Shown here: positions 8,193 through 15,771 of the stretch, in pieces
Layout: each line of letters opens with the position of its first letter
How positions within the stretch are numbered: position 1 is the first letter of the stretch
The notes under the pieces: model-generated
Databases searched by the model: none
What the model saw: only the letters and a program-made list of their open reading frames with translations
What the model was told of the DNA's origin: nothing
Position numbers and translations under genes: made by a program
DNA from: Ferdinandcohnia sp047246645
GTDB taxonomy: Bacteria; Bacillota; Bacilli; Bacillales; Bacillaceae_L
Length of the DNA stretch: 64,000 nucleotides
Direction of reading: 5' to 3'
NCBI RefSeq assembly: GCF_047246645.1
Contig: NZ_JBFOKR010000006.1
Coordinates: 1 to 64,000, forward strand

Positions 8193-8332
8193 TTGTTGGA
8201 ACACGCTTATGATGGGAAGGTTACTTAGGAGCGTTCTATGTGCCCGAGAAGGAGAGTAAAGGGTGAACTCGGTAACATATAATAGTACAACAAACTTCTT
8301 AGTTACATACTTTTTAACAATAAGGTGGTCGC

Positions 8333-9061
8333 ATGTTACAAGCTGCATTATGGGGAGGAATTGCTGGTTCTTCTCTTTTTATTGGGGCTATGTTAGGGAT
8401 ATATAAAGAGATTCCTAAGAAGGTTTCGGCATTTGTTATGGCTTTTGGAACAGGGGTATTAATTGGAGCGGCAACTTTTGAATTGCTCATAAATGCTGTA
8501 AACGAAGGAGGTTTACTCTATTCGTCACTTGGTTTTTTACTAGGAGCAGTCATCTTTATTGTCGCTGAACTAATTATAAGTAAAAAGGGTGGAAATGAGC
8601 GGAAGCGTTCAAACATTAACCCCGAACATCATTCCGGAATGGCTATATTTATTGGAACAATTATAGACGCTATCCCTGAGTCACTTATTATTGGCGTCAG
8701 TCTATTAGAGAATCATAGTATTAGCTGGTTAATCATTATTGCGATTTTTATTAGTAATTTTCCAGAAGCTCTATCAAGCAGCATTGGGCTAAAAAAAGAT
8801 GGCTACTCAAAAAAGAAAATTCTTATCTTATGGTTTGTGGTGTTAGTATTATCATCATTAAGTTCAATGGTAGGTTACGCACTAATAGGCCCATCCTCGG
8901 AAGTTGTACAAGGAGCAGTCGGTGCATTTGCTGCAGGTGGTATAATCGCAATGGTTTCCGCAACGATGATGCCTGAAGCATTTGAAGAAGGCGGGCCAAT
9001 TGTCGGATTACTATCAGCAGGGGGCGTTCTTTGTTCCTTAATCCTAACTTATTTTGGTTAA
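8333..9061 (+). CDS. ZIP family metal transporter
   Basis: Polytopic membrane protein of 242 residues with about eight hydrophobic segments and the ZIP pattern. There is a hydrophilic loop after TM3, then the metal-binding helices HHSGMAIFIGTIIDAIPESLIIG and SNFPEALSSSIGL, which correspond to the conserved His/Asn/Pro/Glu residues of TM4 and TM5. ZIP proteins import zinc or other divalent cations into the cytosol; the cation is not determined here. The site AAGGTGGT lies before the ATG. It ends with a strong terminator. No Zur or MntR operator was recognised upstream. Confidence 0.85.
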   Translation: MLQAALWGGIAGSSLFIGAMLGIYKEIPKKVSAFVMAFGTGVLIGAATFELLINAVNEGGLLYSSLGFLLGAVIFIVAELIISKKGGNERKRSNINPEHHSGMAIFIGTIIDAIPESLIIGVSLLENHSISWLIIIAIFISNFPEALSSSIGLKKDGYSKKKILILWFVVLVLSSLSSMVGYALIGPSSEVVQGAVGAFAAGGIIAMVSATMMPEAFEEGGPIVGLLSAGGVLCSLILTYFG

Positions 9062-9069
9062 ACAAATGA

Positions 9070-9103
9070 AGTCAATCAAGTTGATACTTGGTTGGCTTTT
9101 TTT
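9070..9103 (+). terminator. Terminator after the ZIP transporter
   Basis: AGTCAATCAAGT pairs with ACTTGGTTGGCT (two wobbles), then TTTTTTT. Confidence 0.85.
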
Positions 9104-9223
9104 ACTTATATAGATTTGTTTAGCAACTACTAAGCCCCAGGTCCTATTCAAAAATATAACTGAGGCTCATTATGACTTATTTAAAACCAAGATAAGATAG
9201 AAACATGAAAGGAGGAAGGAACC

Positions 9224-9568
9224 ATGAGAAAATTTGGTTTATTTATTGTAGGAGGTATTGCAGCAATCGTGCTTTTATCACAGCTTGGACCAATGGTAGG
9301 GCTCGTGATCAGTCTAGCGATTCTATATTATGCGTTTAGAAAATTTATTAAGGCGGATTCAACAGGTAGTAAAATCCTGTGGGGAGCAATTGGAATTCTT
9401 GCTTTAGGTGCTTCCGCTTCTAACGTACCGGCGATTCTTGGCATCGCAGCTGCATATATCTTATATGTTGTCTATAAAAACTGGAAAAAAGAAAAGAAAG
9501 TTTCTGTTTCAGAATCAAATGACCCATTTACAAACTTTGAAAAACAATGGGCTGAACTAAACAAGTAG
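9224..9568 (+). CDS. liaI: LiaI-like membrane anchor
   Basis: A 114-residue protein with an N-terminal pair of hydrophobic helices, a third near residues 60-85, and a charged tail (NWKKEKK...NFEKQWAELNK). It is the first gene of an operon that continues with liaH, liaF, liaS and liaR. In B. subtilis LiaI is the small membrane protein that recruits the PspA-like LiaH to the membrane under cell-wall stress. The AAGGAGG site is strong, fitting the high induction of liaIH. It is longer at the C-terminus than a bare two-helix anchor. No LiaR operator could be identified by eye in 9104-9223. Confidence 0.75.
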   Translation: MRKFGLFIVGGIAAIVLLSQLGPMVGLVISLAILYYAFRKFIKADSTGSKILWGAIGILALGASASNVPAILGIAAAYILYVVYKNWKKEKKVSVSESNDPFTNFEKQWAELNK

Positions 9569-9611
9569 TAATAGGGAAAAGACACTATATTCTAAAAGGA
9601 GAATGATACTA

Positions 9612-10259
9612 ATGGCAAATTTATTTACACGTTTAAAGGATTCAATCGCTGCTGATTTCCACGAATTATTAGATGATAAGGAAAAGAAAAATCCAATCGC
9701 ATTGCTTAACCAATATTTGAGACAATGTGAAGTAGAGGTAGAAAAAGTTCGTAAACTTGTTGAGCGTCAACATTCTTTAAAGGATCAGTTTACTCGTGAG
9801 TATCGCGAAGCACGAGAGTTGTCTGAAAAAAGAAAACACCAAGCAGAAATAGCAAAGCAAGCGGGAGAAAATGCGCTCTACGAATTTGCAGTACAAGAGC
9901 AAATTGCTTATGAGGAACGTTCAAACCGTTTAAAAGAAGCGTTGAATAGCGCATCAACTCATTTAGTAGAACTGGAAAAGAAATATGAGGAAATGAAGCA
10001 TAAATTAAAAGATATGTACATTAAACGCATGGAATTAATGGGGCGTGAAAACATTGCACGAGCAAATCAGAAAATCAATCAGGTCTTAGATTCAAATAAG
10101 TATGCAGGGAATGGGTCTACAAATTTTGAGGAAATGGAAAATTATCTTGATAGATTAGAACACCAAATTAATTCGTCATACCATCGTAATACAATTGATG
10201 CTCGTATTGCACAACTCGAAAAAGATATGAAAAAAGAAGAAACTCATTCTATTTCATAA
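9612..10259 (+). CDS. liaH: LiaH, PspA/IM30 family protein
   Basis: PspA-family membrane-stress protein of 215 residues, almost entirely helical coiled coil after a short amphipathic start (MANLFTRLKDSIAADFHELLDD). The region NPIALLNQYLRQCEVEVEKVRKLV and the heptad-rich middle are typical. It should form ring- or rod-like oligomers that coat damaged membrane, recruited by LiaI. The ATG at 9612 is chosen over 9603 because AAAGGAG sits 10 bases before it. The 103-base gap to liaF contains a hairpin that may reduce read-through, so liaIH would be made in excess over liaFSR. Confidence 0.9.
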   Translation: MANLFTRLKDSIAADFHELLDDKEKKNPIALLNQYLRQCEVEVEKVRKLVERQHSLKDQFTREYREARELSEKRKHQAEIAKQAGENALYEFAVQEQIAYEERSNRLKEALNSASTHLVELEKKYEEMKHKLKDMYIKRMELMGRENIARANQKINQVLDSNKYAGNGSTNFEEMENYLDRLEHQINSSYHRNTIDARIAQLEKDMKKEETHSIS

Positions 10260-10303
10260 AGAAAAAATGGTATTCTAAAGATAACTAGGTTTTCAAAAAA
10301 TTA

Positions 10304-10328
10304 GGCGTAGGGTATTCTACGCCTTCTT
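10304..10328 (+). terminator. Weak terminator or processing hairpin between liaH and liaF
   Basis: GGCGTAG pairs with CTACGCC and is followed by TTCTTAT. The short, interrupted T-run suggests partial termination within the lia operon. Confidence 0.55.
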
Positions 10329-10362
10329 ATGATATATATCCATTTGAAGGGAGGATTCACGC

Positions 10363-11100
10363 ATGTTGGATAAAATGATGAAAGCTGACAATTTGAACTT
10401 TTTACTATTACTGGCAATTATCTTACTTGTTATAGAAATTTCATTTTTCAATAGCGGTGTAGTATTTTCCCTTATCATATCAATTGGATGTATTTATATA
10501 GGGCGTAAGAGAATACCGCGTACATCAGGAAAGCTATTTTTCTGGTTTGGATGGATTAGTTTAGCTATTACTTTCCTAAACATGATGACAATAAAATTTT
10601 TACTACTTGCAGTTCTTATCTACCTGTTACTTCAATATGTTCAATCCAAGAAAAAACCGAATTATATAAAACCAGAAATTACGGAAACAATGGTACAACC
10701 GGTTAAAGAACCTATTGTAGATCGTAAGCCATTGTTACAAAATCTGTTGTTTGGTCGACAACAAACACCCGATTATGTCTATGAATGGAATGATGTTAAT
10801 ATCCAGTCAGGTATTGGTGATTCTATTATTGACTTAAGTTATACGGTTCTACCAAAAGGAGAATCAGTTATCTTCATTAGAGGTTTTATTGGCAATATTC
10901 AAGTATTTGTTCCTTACGAAGTCGAGGTAAATGTAAATCACTCTGTACTTGTGGGTTCAACGACAATCTTTGATAATCATGACACAAAGACATTTAATCA
11001 AACACTTCATTTTCAAACTGAACAGTATGACCAAGCTGACCGAAAGATTAAAATTATCACCTCTATAGGAATTGGAAATTTAGAGGTGAAACGAGTATGA
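10363..11100 (+). CDS. liaF: LiaF, inhibitor of LiaRS signalling
   Basis: A 245-residue protein with four hydrophobic segments (about 13-105), a linker, and a C-terminal beta-rich domain of the cell-wall-active antibiotic response type (IQSGIGDSIIDLSYTVLPKGESVIFIRGFIGNIQVFVPYEVEVNVNHS paraphrases its core motifs over residues ~145-195). In Bacillus and relatives LiaF keeps LiaS inactive until wall synthesis is disturbed. Its stop codon overlaps the liaS start (ATGA), which indicates coupled translation. It has an AGGGAGG site. The usual liaG gene, which lies before liaF in B. subtilis, is absent. Confidence 0.9.
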   Translation: MLDKMMKADNLNFLLLLAIILLVIEISFFNSGVVFSLIISIGCIYIGRKRIPRTSGKLFFWFGWISLAITFLNMMTIKFLLLAVLIYLLLQYVQSKKKPNYIKPEITETMVQPVKEPIVDRKPLLQNLLFGRQQTPDYVYEWNDVNIQSGIGDSIIDLSYTVLPKGESVIFIRGFIGNIQVFVPYEVEVNVNHSVLVGSTTIFDNHDTKTFNQTLHFQTEQYDQADRKIKIITSIGIGNLEVKRV

Positions 11101-12143
11101 GTACAGTCCAGAGGCAGATAGTTGTAGGAATAGCCTTTTCAGTAGTTATTTTCATAATCGCAATGGGTATGTCCTTTATGGCATTTCCTTTAGCTAATTG
11201 GTCATCACTATGGAATACGGAATTAATGGACCTTCCATTCATTATCATGGCAATTAGTATTAGCATACTTGGGGGTCTCAGTTTCGGAACTATATCAGGT
11301 TTTCTTTGGAGAAAACAGTTATTATCGATTTCAGATGCTTTATACCAAATCGAACAAGGAAGAAACCTTAGTCACCCGATTGAAAAACAGCAGGCAGAGA
11401 TGAACACGGTATGGGAACGTTTAAAAAAGGTTCAGAATCATATAACTGAACAAGCCAAGCTTTCTCAAAAGTTAGCAAATGAAAAAGCAATCGACCAGGA
11501 AAAACGAATACAAGAGATAGTATCTGAAGAGCGTAATAGACTTGCAAGAGAATTGCATGATTCAGTGAGTCAACAGTTATTTGCTGCGTCAATGATGATG
11601 TCAGCCATTAATGAAACCAAACCTCCAACAGATGAACGTGAAACCAAGCAACTAAAAATGGTAGAAGAAATGATTCATCAATCTCAGCTTGAAATGAGAG
11701 CTTTGCTACTTCATTTACGACCTGTAGCGCTAAAAGGAAAGTCTCTTCAAGAAGGGATTCAGGAGCTTTTAGTCGAACTTTCACAGAAGGTACCAGTATT
11801 AATTGAAATGAAAATAGAGGACTTTCACATCGATAAGGGCGTAGAGGACCATTTATTTCGTATCCTTCAAGAATCTGTTTCTAACACCCTCCGTCATTCT
11901 AAAGCAAATCAGTTAGAAGTCCTATTAATTAACCGAGATGGTTTTGCTATTCTTCGAATTGTTGATGATGGCATTGGCTTTGACGTCGAAGAAACAAAAA
12001 CTGGTTCATATGGTTTACAGAATATGCATGAGCGTGCAGTTGAAATTGGTGGAACAATGAGGCTTGTGAGTATGAAGAATAAGGGAACACGGATTGAAGT
12101 AAAGGTTCCAATGATGAAATTAGAGGGTGAAGAAAATGATTAA
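11097..12143 (+). CDS. liaS: LiaS, sensor histidine kinase
   Basis: NarX/HisKA_3-type membrane kinase of 348 residues. There are two membrane segments (about 9-30 and 45-68) with a very short extracellular loop, the intramembrane-sensing layout. A HAMP-like and coiled-coil stretch follows. The dimerisation domain carries H154 in RLARELHDSVSQQLF. The HATPase part shows RILQESVSNTLRHSKA and DDGIGFD, then GSYGLQNMHERA. LiaS phosphorylates LiaR when LiaF inhibition is relieved. It overlaps liaF by 4 bases and liaR by 8 bases. Confidence 0.93.
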   Translation: MSTVQRQIVVGIAFSVVIFIIAMGMSFMAFPLANWSSLWNTELMDLPFIIMAISISILGGLSFGTISGFLWRKQLLSISDALYQIEQGRNLSHPIEKQQAEMNTVWERLKKVQNHITEQAKLSQKLANEKAIDQEKRIQEIVSEERNRLARELHDSVSQQLFAASMMMSAINETKPPTDERETKQLKMVEEMIHQSQLEMRALLLHLRPVALKGKSLQEGIQELLVELSQKVPVLIEMKIEDFHIDKGVEDHLFRILQESVSNTLRHSKANQLEVLLINRDGFAILRIVDDGIGFDVEETKTGSYGLQNMHERAVEIGGTMRLVSMKNKGTRIEVKVPMMKLEGEEND

Positions 12144-12768
12144 GGTGTTATTTGTAGATGATCACGAAATGGTACGAATTGGGGTTTCCTCCTACTTGTC
12201 TGCTCAACCAGATATTGACGTTGTAGGAGAGGCAGACGATGGAAAAAAGGCAATTGAGCTCGCGTTAGAACTACGACCAGACATCATATTAATGGACCTT
12301 GTCATGAAGGAAATGGACGGAATCGAAGCAACTCGAAGGATTATTGAAAGCTGGCCAGAAGCAAAAATTATAATTGTGACAAGCTTTATTGACGACGAAA
12401 AAGTATACCCTGCATTAGAAGCGGGTGCGACAAGTTATATGCTTAAAACGTCGAAAGCAAGTGAAATTGCAAATGCAGTTAGAAAAACATTCCGCGGTGA
12501 ATCAGTTCTTGAGCCGGAAGTTACAGGGAAAATGATGGTTCGTATGAGACAGAAGGACACTCATCTACCTCACGAAGAGTTAACAAACCGCGAGATGGAA
12601 ATATTACTTCTAATAGCAGACGGAAAAACAAATCAAGAAATTGCGGATGAGTTATTTATCGCTCTTAAAACAGTAAAGGTCCATGTAAGTAATATTTTAA
12701 GTAAATTAGAAGTGCAGGATCGTACTCAAGCTGTTATCTATGCGTTTAAACATTCCCTTGTAAAATAA
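12136..12768 (+). CDS. liaR: LiaR, response regulator
   Basis: NarL/FixJ-type response regulator of 210 residues. The receiver domain has the acidic pair in VDDHEM, phospho-acceptor D54 in ILMDLVMKEMDG, and T/S and Lys positions (VTSF, MLKTSKAS). The C-terminal LuxR-type HTH reads LTNREMEILLLIADGKTNQEIADEL...VKVHVSNILSKL. It is the partner of LiaS and is expected to activate its own operon at liaI. The start is set at ATG 12136, with GAGGGTGAA upstream. It is the last gene of the lia operon, followed by a strong hairpin. Confidence 0.95.
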   Translation: MIKVLFVDDHEMVRIGVSSYLSAQPDIDVVGEADDGKKAIELALELRPDIILMDLVMKEMDGIEATRRIIESWPEAKIIIVTSFIDDEKVYPALEAGATSYMLKTSKASEIANAVRKTFRGESVLEPEVTGKMMVRMRQKDTHLPHEELTNREMEILLLIADGKTNQEIADELFIALKTVKVHVSNILSKLEVQDRTQAVIYAFKHSLVK

Positions 12769-12840
12769 TCCATACTTACCTTATTAGGAAGAATTTAAAA
12801 CTAGTAATAGGTCCTAAAAAATAGTATAGTATCAATGAAT

Positions 12841-12867
12841 AAAAACACAGGAAACTGTGTTTTTATT
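12841..12867. terminator. Terminator of the lia operon
   Basis: AAAAACACAG-GAAA-CTGTGTTTTT, a compact hairpin 72 bases beyond liaR with flanking A and T runs. Confidence 0.9.
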
Positions 12868-13154
12868 CGTTTGTATATTCTGACAAAAACTGACTTCTAG
12901 TAAAATATTACTATCATTATTTATTTTTAGGTATATAGGACTATTTATGAAATAGACGATATTATGCTAATTTGGAAGAATTTTTCTGCCTAAATAACTA
13001 TTTAGTTTATAGTACATTTGATATATAATAGGAAAATGAAAGAAAAAAGTCGATATTTGACGAATTAACACTGAGTCTTTTGTACCTTTTTTGTAAAGTT
13101 AGCAGGTAATTTACCTACTTATAGAGAAATATAAGAAAAAATGGAGAAATAGAG
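12866..13154 (+). promoter_or_regulatory. AT-rich intergenic region with candidate promoter for the HD-GYP gene
   Basis: A TATAAT at 13024-13029 is a candidate -10 element, without a convincing -35. Nothing else recognisable was seen here. Confidence 0.35.
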
Positions 13155-14297
13155 ATGCGAAAAATGAAAAAAAATTCTACGCTAAGTACTGAAGAAAAAG
13201 GTACATTAAAGTGGTTCCTTGGGCTTTTTTACTTAATTATGATCGTCTATGACGTGTTTTATTATTATATATATCCGAAATTCATTATCCATAGCAAGGT
13301 AGGGCTACCAAGTAATTTTGGCTACTTTGTTTATATTATAATGCTATCATTAATCCCTGTTTCAATTTACTTAAGTAGAAGAGAAAAGCAATATATAGTA
13401 AAATATTTGATTGTTATCACTTATCTTATACTATCAATTGGTAACGATCTTTCATTCTACTTTTATAACTCTTCTGAATTCAAAAGTGGTAATGTAGCTG
13501 AAATGTTTATTGTATTATTTTCTCCTATTTTCGTAAATAGTCGTTTCTTTTATGTTGTTTCTATTGGAGCAATGATTAGATATCTTTTAACAGGTTTTGC
13601 TCTTCAGTCAACGGATGTAATATTTCCAGCAGTAATAACAATGGTTTTTATGTTAATAGCTTTTATATTTTTATCTAGATTTAAGTCCTATGTACAAGCT
13701 GTTAAAACTTCATATGATGAGCAACTAGAAGGTATGGTAAAAGGCGTTATAGCAGCTCTGGAACTAAAGGATCCCTATACTCGAGGTCATAGTGAGCGTG
13801 TTGCAAGTTATGCCTTATCTCTAGCTAAAGAAGTAAAGCAGTTCTCGAATGATGAATTAATGGCATTTAACTATGCTTGCTTATTACATGATATTGGTAA
13901 GGTAAATATCCCAGATCAAATTTTAATGAAGCCTTCTAAATTGACTAAAGATGAATTCGAAGTTATAAAAACACATCCGGTAGTCGGCGCTGATGCTGTT
14001 AAAAATATTGATGGCCTAAAAGGTAATATATCTGTGATTCGTTCCCATCATGAAAGGTGGGATGGAAAAGGATACCCAGATCAGTTAAAGGGTACAAATA
14101 TTCCTTTACTTGCTAGAATCGTAGCAGTAGCGGACGCTTTTGATGCAATGACTTCTTCTAGATCCTATCGAAGTGCTCTTCCTATGGAAGAGGCGTATAA
14201 TAGAATAATAGAAGGTAAGGGAACTCAATTTGACCCTGATTTAGTTGAAGTTTTTCAAAAAGTGTATCCATCATGGCTAGATATTCATAAAAACTAA
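13155..14297 (+). CDS. Membrane receptor with HD-GYP phosphodiesterase domain
   Basis: A 380-residue protein. Residues ~15-185 hold about six hydrophobic segments; ~195-375 form an HD-GYP domain, expected to hydrolyse cyclic di-GMP in the cytosol. Metal and catalytic residues are present: H245-D246 in LLHDIGK, HHERWDGKGYP (298-308) carrying the GYP signature, and ADAFDAMTSSRSYR. The membrane part is clearly related to that of the kinase at 15772 (shared AEKGTLKW/EEKRAIKT start, SGN(V/I)AE then LVLFSPIF(V/I)N.RFF(Y/W) and RYL). It is followed after 52 bases by a 24-codon peptide gene, so it is a candidate receptor for that peptide. The ligand link is inference. Confidence 0.88.
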   Translation: MRKMKKNSTLSTEEKGTLKWFLGLFYLIMIVYDVFYYYIYPKFIIHSKVGLPSNFGYFVYIIMLSLIPVSIYLSRREKQYIVKYLIVITYLILSIGNDLSFYFYNSSEFKSGNVAEMFIVLFSPIFVNSRFFYVVSIGAMIRYLLTGFALQSTDVIFPAVITMVFMLIAFIFLSRFKSYVQAVKTSYDEQLEGMVKGVIAALELKDPYTRGHSERVASYALSLAKEVKQFSNDELMAFNYACLLHDIGKVNIPDQILMKPSKLTKDEFEVIKTHPVVGADAVKNIDGLKGNISVIRSHHERWDGKGYPDQLKGTNIPLLARIVAVADAFDAMTSSRSYRSALPMEEAYNRIIEGKGTQFDPDLVEVFQKVYPSWLDIHKN

Positions 14298-14349
14298 GCT
14301 ATGTTTTTAGGATATGAGATTTGCAAGTAATAGTTAAGGAGGAGAAACT

Positions 14350-14424
14350 ATGAAAATTAGAAAACTAAAAAAGGTTAAAACAACTTGTTGGTGGTGTATT
14401 TTCACACCTCGTGTACCAGATTGA
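14350..14424 (+). CDS. 24-aa Cys-Trp-Trp-Cys peptide, putative RiPP or signal precursor
   Basis: A 24-codon reading frame with a near-ideal site (AAGGAGGAG, 14336-14344, 5 bases before ATG). The first ten residues are strongly basic (MKIRKLKKVK), followed by TT and a hydrophobic, aromatic core CWWCIFTPRVPD ending in Asp. The basic leader, two Cys, two adjacent Trp and short tail resemble precursors of modified peptides or peptide pheromones. Directly downstream are a hairpin with a T-run and then a protease carrying a PqqD-like peptide-binding domain, which supports a precursor-plus-processor pair. The gene is flanked by two receptors with the same sensor domain. I know no named family for it; whether it is modified, cyclised or exported is unknown. 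Confidence 0.7.
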   Translation: MKIRKLKKVKTTCWWCIFTPRVPD

Positions 14425-14430
14425 TTTTAT

Positions 14431-14466
14431 AGGATGCTTGCTCTCGGGCTTTGCATCCTCTTTTTA
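14431..14466 (+). terminator. Attenuating hairpin between peptide and protease genes
   Basis: AGGATGC pairs with GCATCCT and is followed by CTTTTTAT. Placed right after a very short gene and before its processing gene, it would give more peptide message than protease message, as in many peptide-precursor operons. Confidence 0.7.
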
Positions 14467-14501
14467 TGCTTAAAATATGAATCTTGAAAAAAGGTGAATA
14501 C

Positions 14502-15689
14502 ATGAAAATTACAATGGATACTACGTTATATTTACGTGATATAGATATTCGCAAGGATAATAAGCATTACATTGTAGAAGACCTAGCTACTCAAGAATTC
14601 TTTGAAATGCCAAAAATTTGTATAGATGCTCTCGGATTAATGAAAGAGAATATTACATTAGGTGAAATTGAACGAACATTAATTAAAGAATACCCTAATG
14701 AGGAAGTTGATATAATCGATTTTACGGAACAGTTAGTAGATTTAGATTTAATTGATACAATTAATGGTGTTAAGATTGAGCGTAGCTTGAAGAATAAGAC
14801 TAAATTAGGCTTTGAATGGATACCACAAAAGTTAGGTAAAGTATTTTTTAACTCCTATACAAAATATCTGTACGCAATTTTATTTATCTCAAATATCCTA
14901 ATATTTGTTTGGAAGCCATCTTTGTTTCCTCACTATACTGATCTGTTTGTATTTGATATAATGTCGGTCAATATTTTAGTATTTGGTTTTCTCACTTTTC
15001 TAATGGTAATTATTCATGAATTTGGCCATATACTTGCCATTAGGTCATTCAATTTACCTACTAGATTAGAGGTGGGGCGTAGATTATATCTGATTGTTTT
15101 TGAAACGGATCTGACTCTTGCTTGGAAACTGCCTTCAAAAAAAAGGAATATACTTTATTTAGCAGGTGTTTGTTTTGATACGGTTTCATTATTTATTGCC
15201 CTTATGGTTAATCTCTTTATCCCAATTGAATCCGAAATAATTATAGGGATAGTTGGATTAATTATTTTTGATACGGTCGTAAGGATTATATACCAATGCT
15301 GTATTTATATGAAAACAGATTTCTACTTCTTATTTGAGAATTTATCCGGAACTTATAACATAATGGAGAATGGTATTCATTCAATAAAAAATTTATTTCT
15401 AAAGAGAAAGTCTACGAATAAAGAGTTGTTTGCTGGAGAAGAGAAGGTAGTTAAATGGTATAGTGTTTTTTATTTCATTGGTGTAGCTATAACGTTGGCC
15501 TTGTTGGTGATATACTATCTTCCTCAACTTATATATATGGGGATTAGCATGCTGCCTGGTTATGTTAAACCTATTTCTGATCCATATTTCTGGGATGCAG
15601 TTGTTTTTACAATTCAAATACTAATTATTGTTGGATTTTTGTCACATTCTTTATATAAATCATATCGTGAAAAAGTAGTCGAAAATTGA
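14502..15689 (+). CDS. PqqD-like/M50 membrane metalloprotease fusion
   Basis: A 395-residue protein. Residues 1-85 resemble a PqqD-type winged helix, the RiPP recognition element that binds leader peptides (LYLRDIDIRKDNKHYIV, ATQEFFEMPKICIDAL, ITLGEIERTLIKEYPNEEVDIIDFTEQLVDLDLID over ~9-85). Residues ~110-390 are an M50-type intramembrane metalloprotease with about seven hydrophobic segments. The zinc motif is HEFGH at 172-176, and a second-Asp candidate lies in GVCFD. It resembles YydH-type peptide proteases. The start ATG 14502 has AAAAGGTG just upstream; the in-frame TTG 14484 lacks one. Expected role: recognition, cleavage and perhaps export of the 24-aa peptide. No radical SAM or other modifying enzyme is adjacent. 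Confidence 0.8.
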   Translation: MKITMDTTLYLRDIDIRKDNKHYIVEDLATQEFFEMPKICIDALGLMKENITLGEIERTLIKEYPNEEVDIIDFTEQLVDLDLIDTINGVKIERSLKNKTKLGFEWIPQKLGKVFFNSYTKYLYAILFISNILIFVWKPSLFPHYTDLFVFDIMSVNILVFGFLTFLMVIIHEFGHILAIRSFNLPTRLEVGRRLYLIVFETDLTLAWKLPSKKRNILYLAGVCFDTVSLFIALMVNLFIPIESEIIIGIVGLIIFDTVVRIIYQCCIYMKTDFYFLFENLSGTYNIMENGIHSIKNLFLKRKSTNKELFAGEEKVVKWYSVFYFIGVAITLALLVIYYLPQLIYMGISMLPGYVKPISDPYFWDAVVFTIQILIIVGFLSHSLYKSYREKVVEN

Positions 15690-15695
15690 TAAAAT

Positions 15696-15726
15696 TTGTC
15701 ATTTACTAGGACTTATGGTATATAAT
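15696..15726 (+). promoter_or_regulatory. Candidate sigma-A promoter before the second receptor kinase
   Basis: TTGTCA (15696-15701) and TATATAAT (15719-15726), with 17-19 bases between. The kinase may be transcribed both from here and by read-through. Confidence 0.5.
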
Positions 15727-15771
15727 AAGTTATGTTATACAACTTGATTATTTTGCTGCGTGAGGTTAAGA

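Noticed and set aside
13056..13070. TTTGACGAA (0A-box-like) upstream of the HD-GYP gene
   Set aside because: Single short match in AT-rich DNA; not enough evidence.
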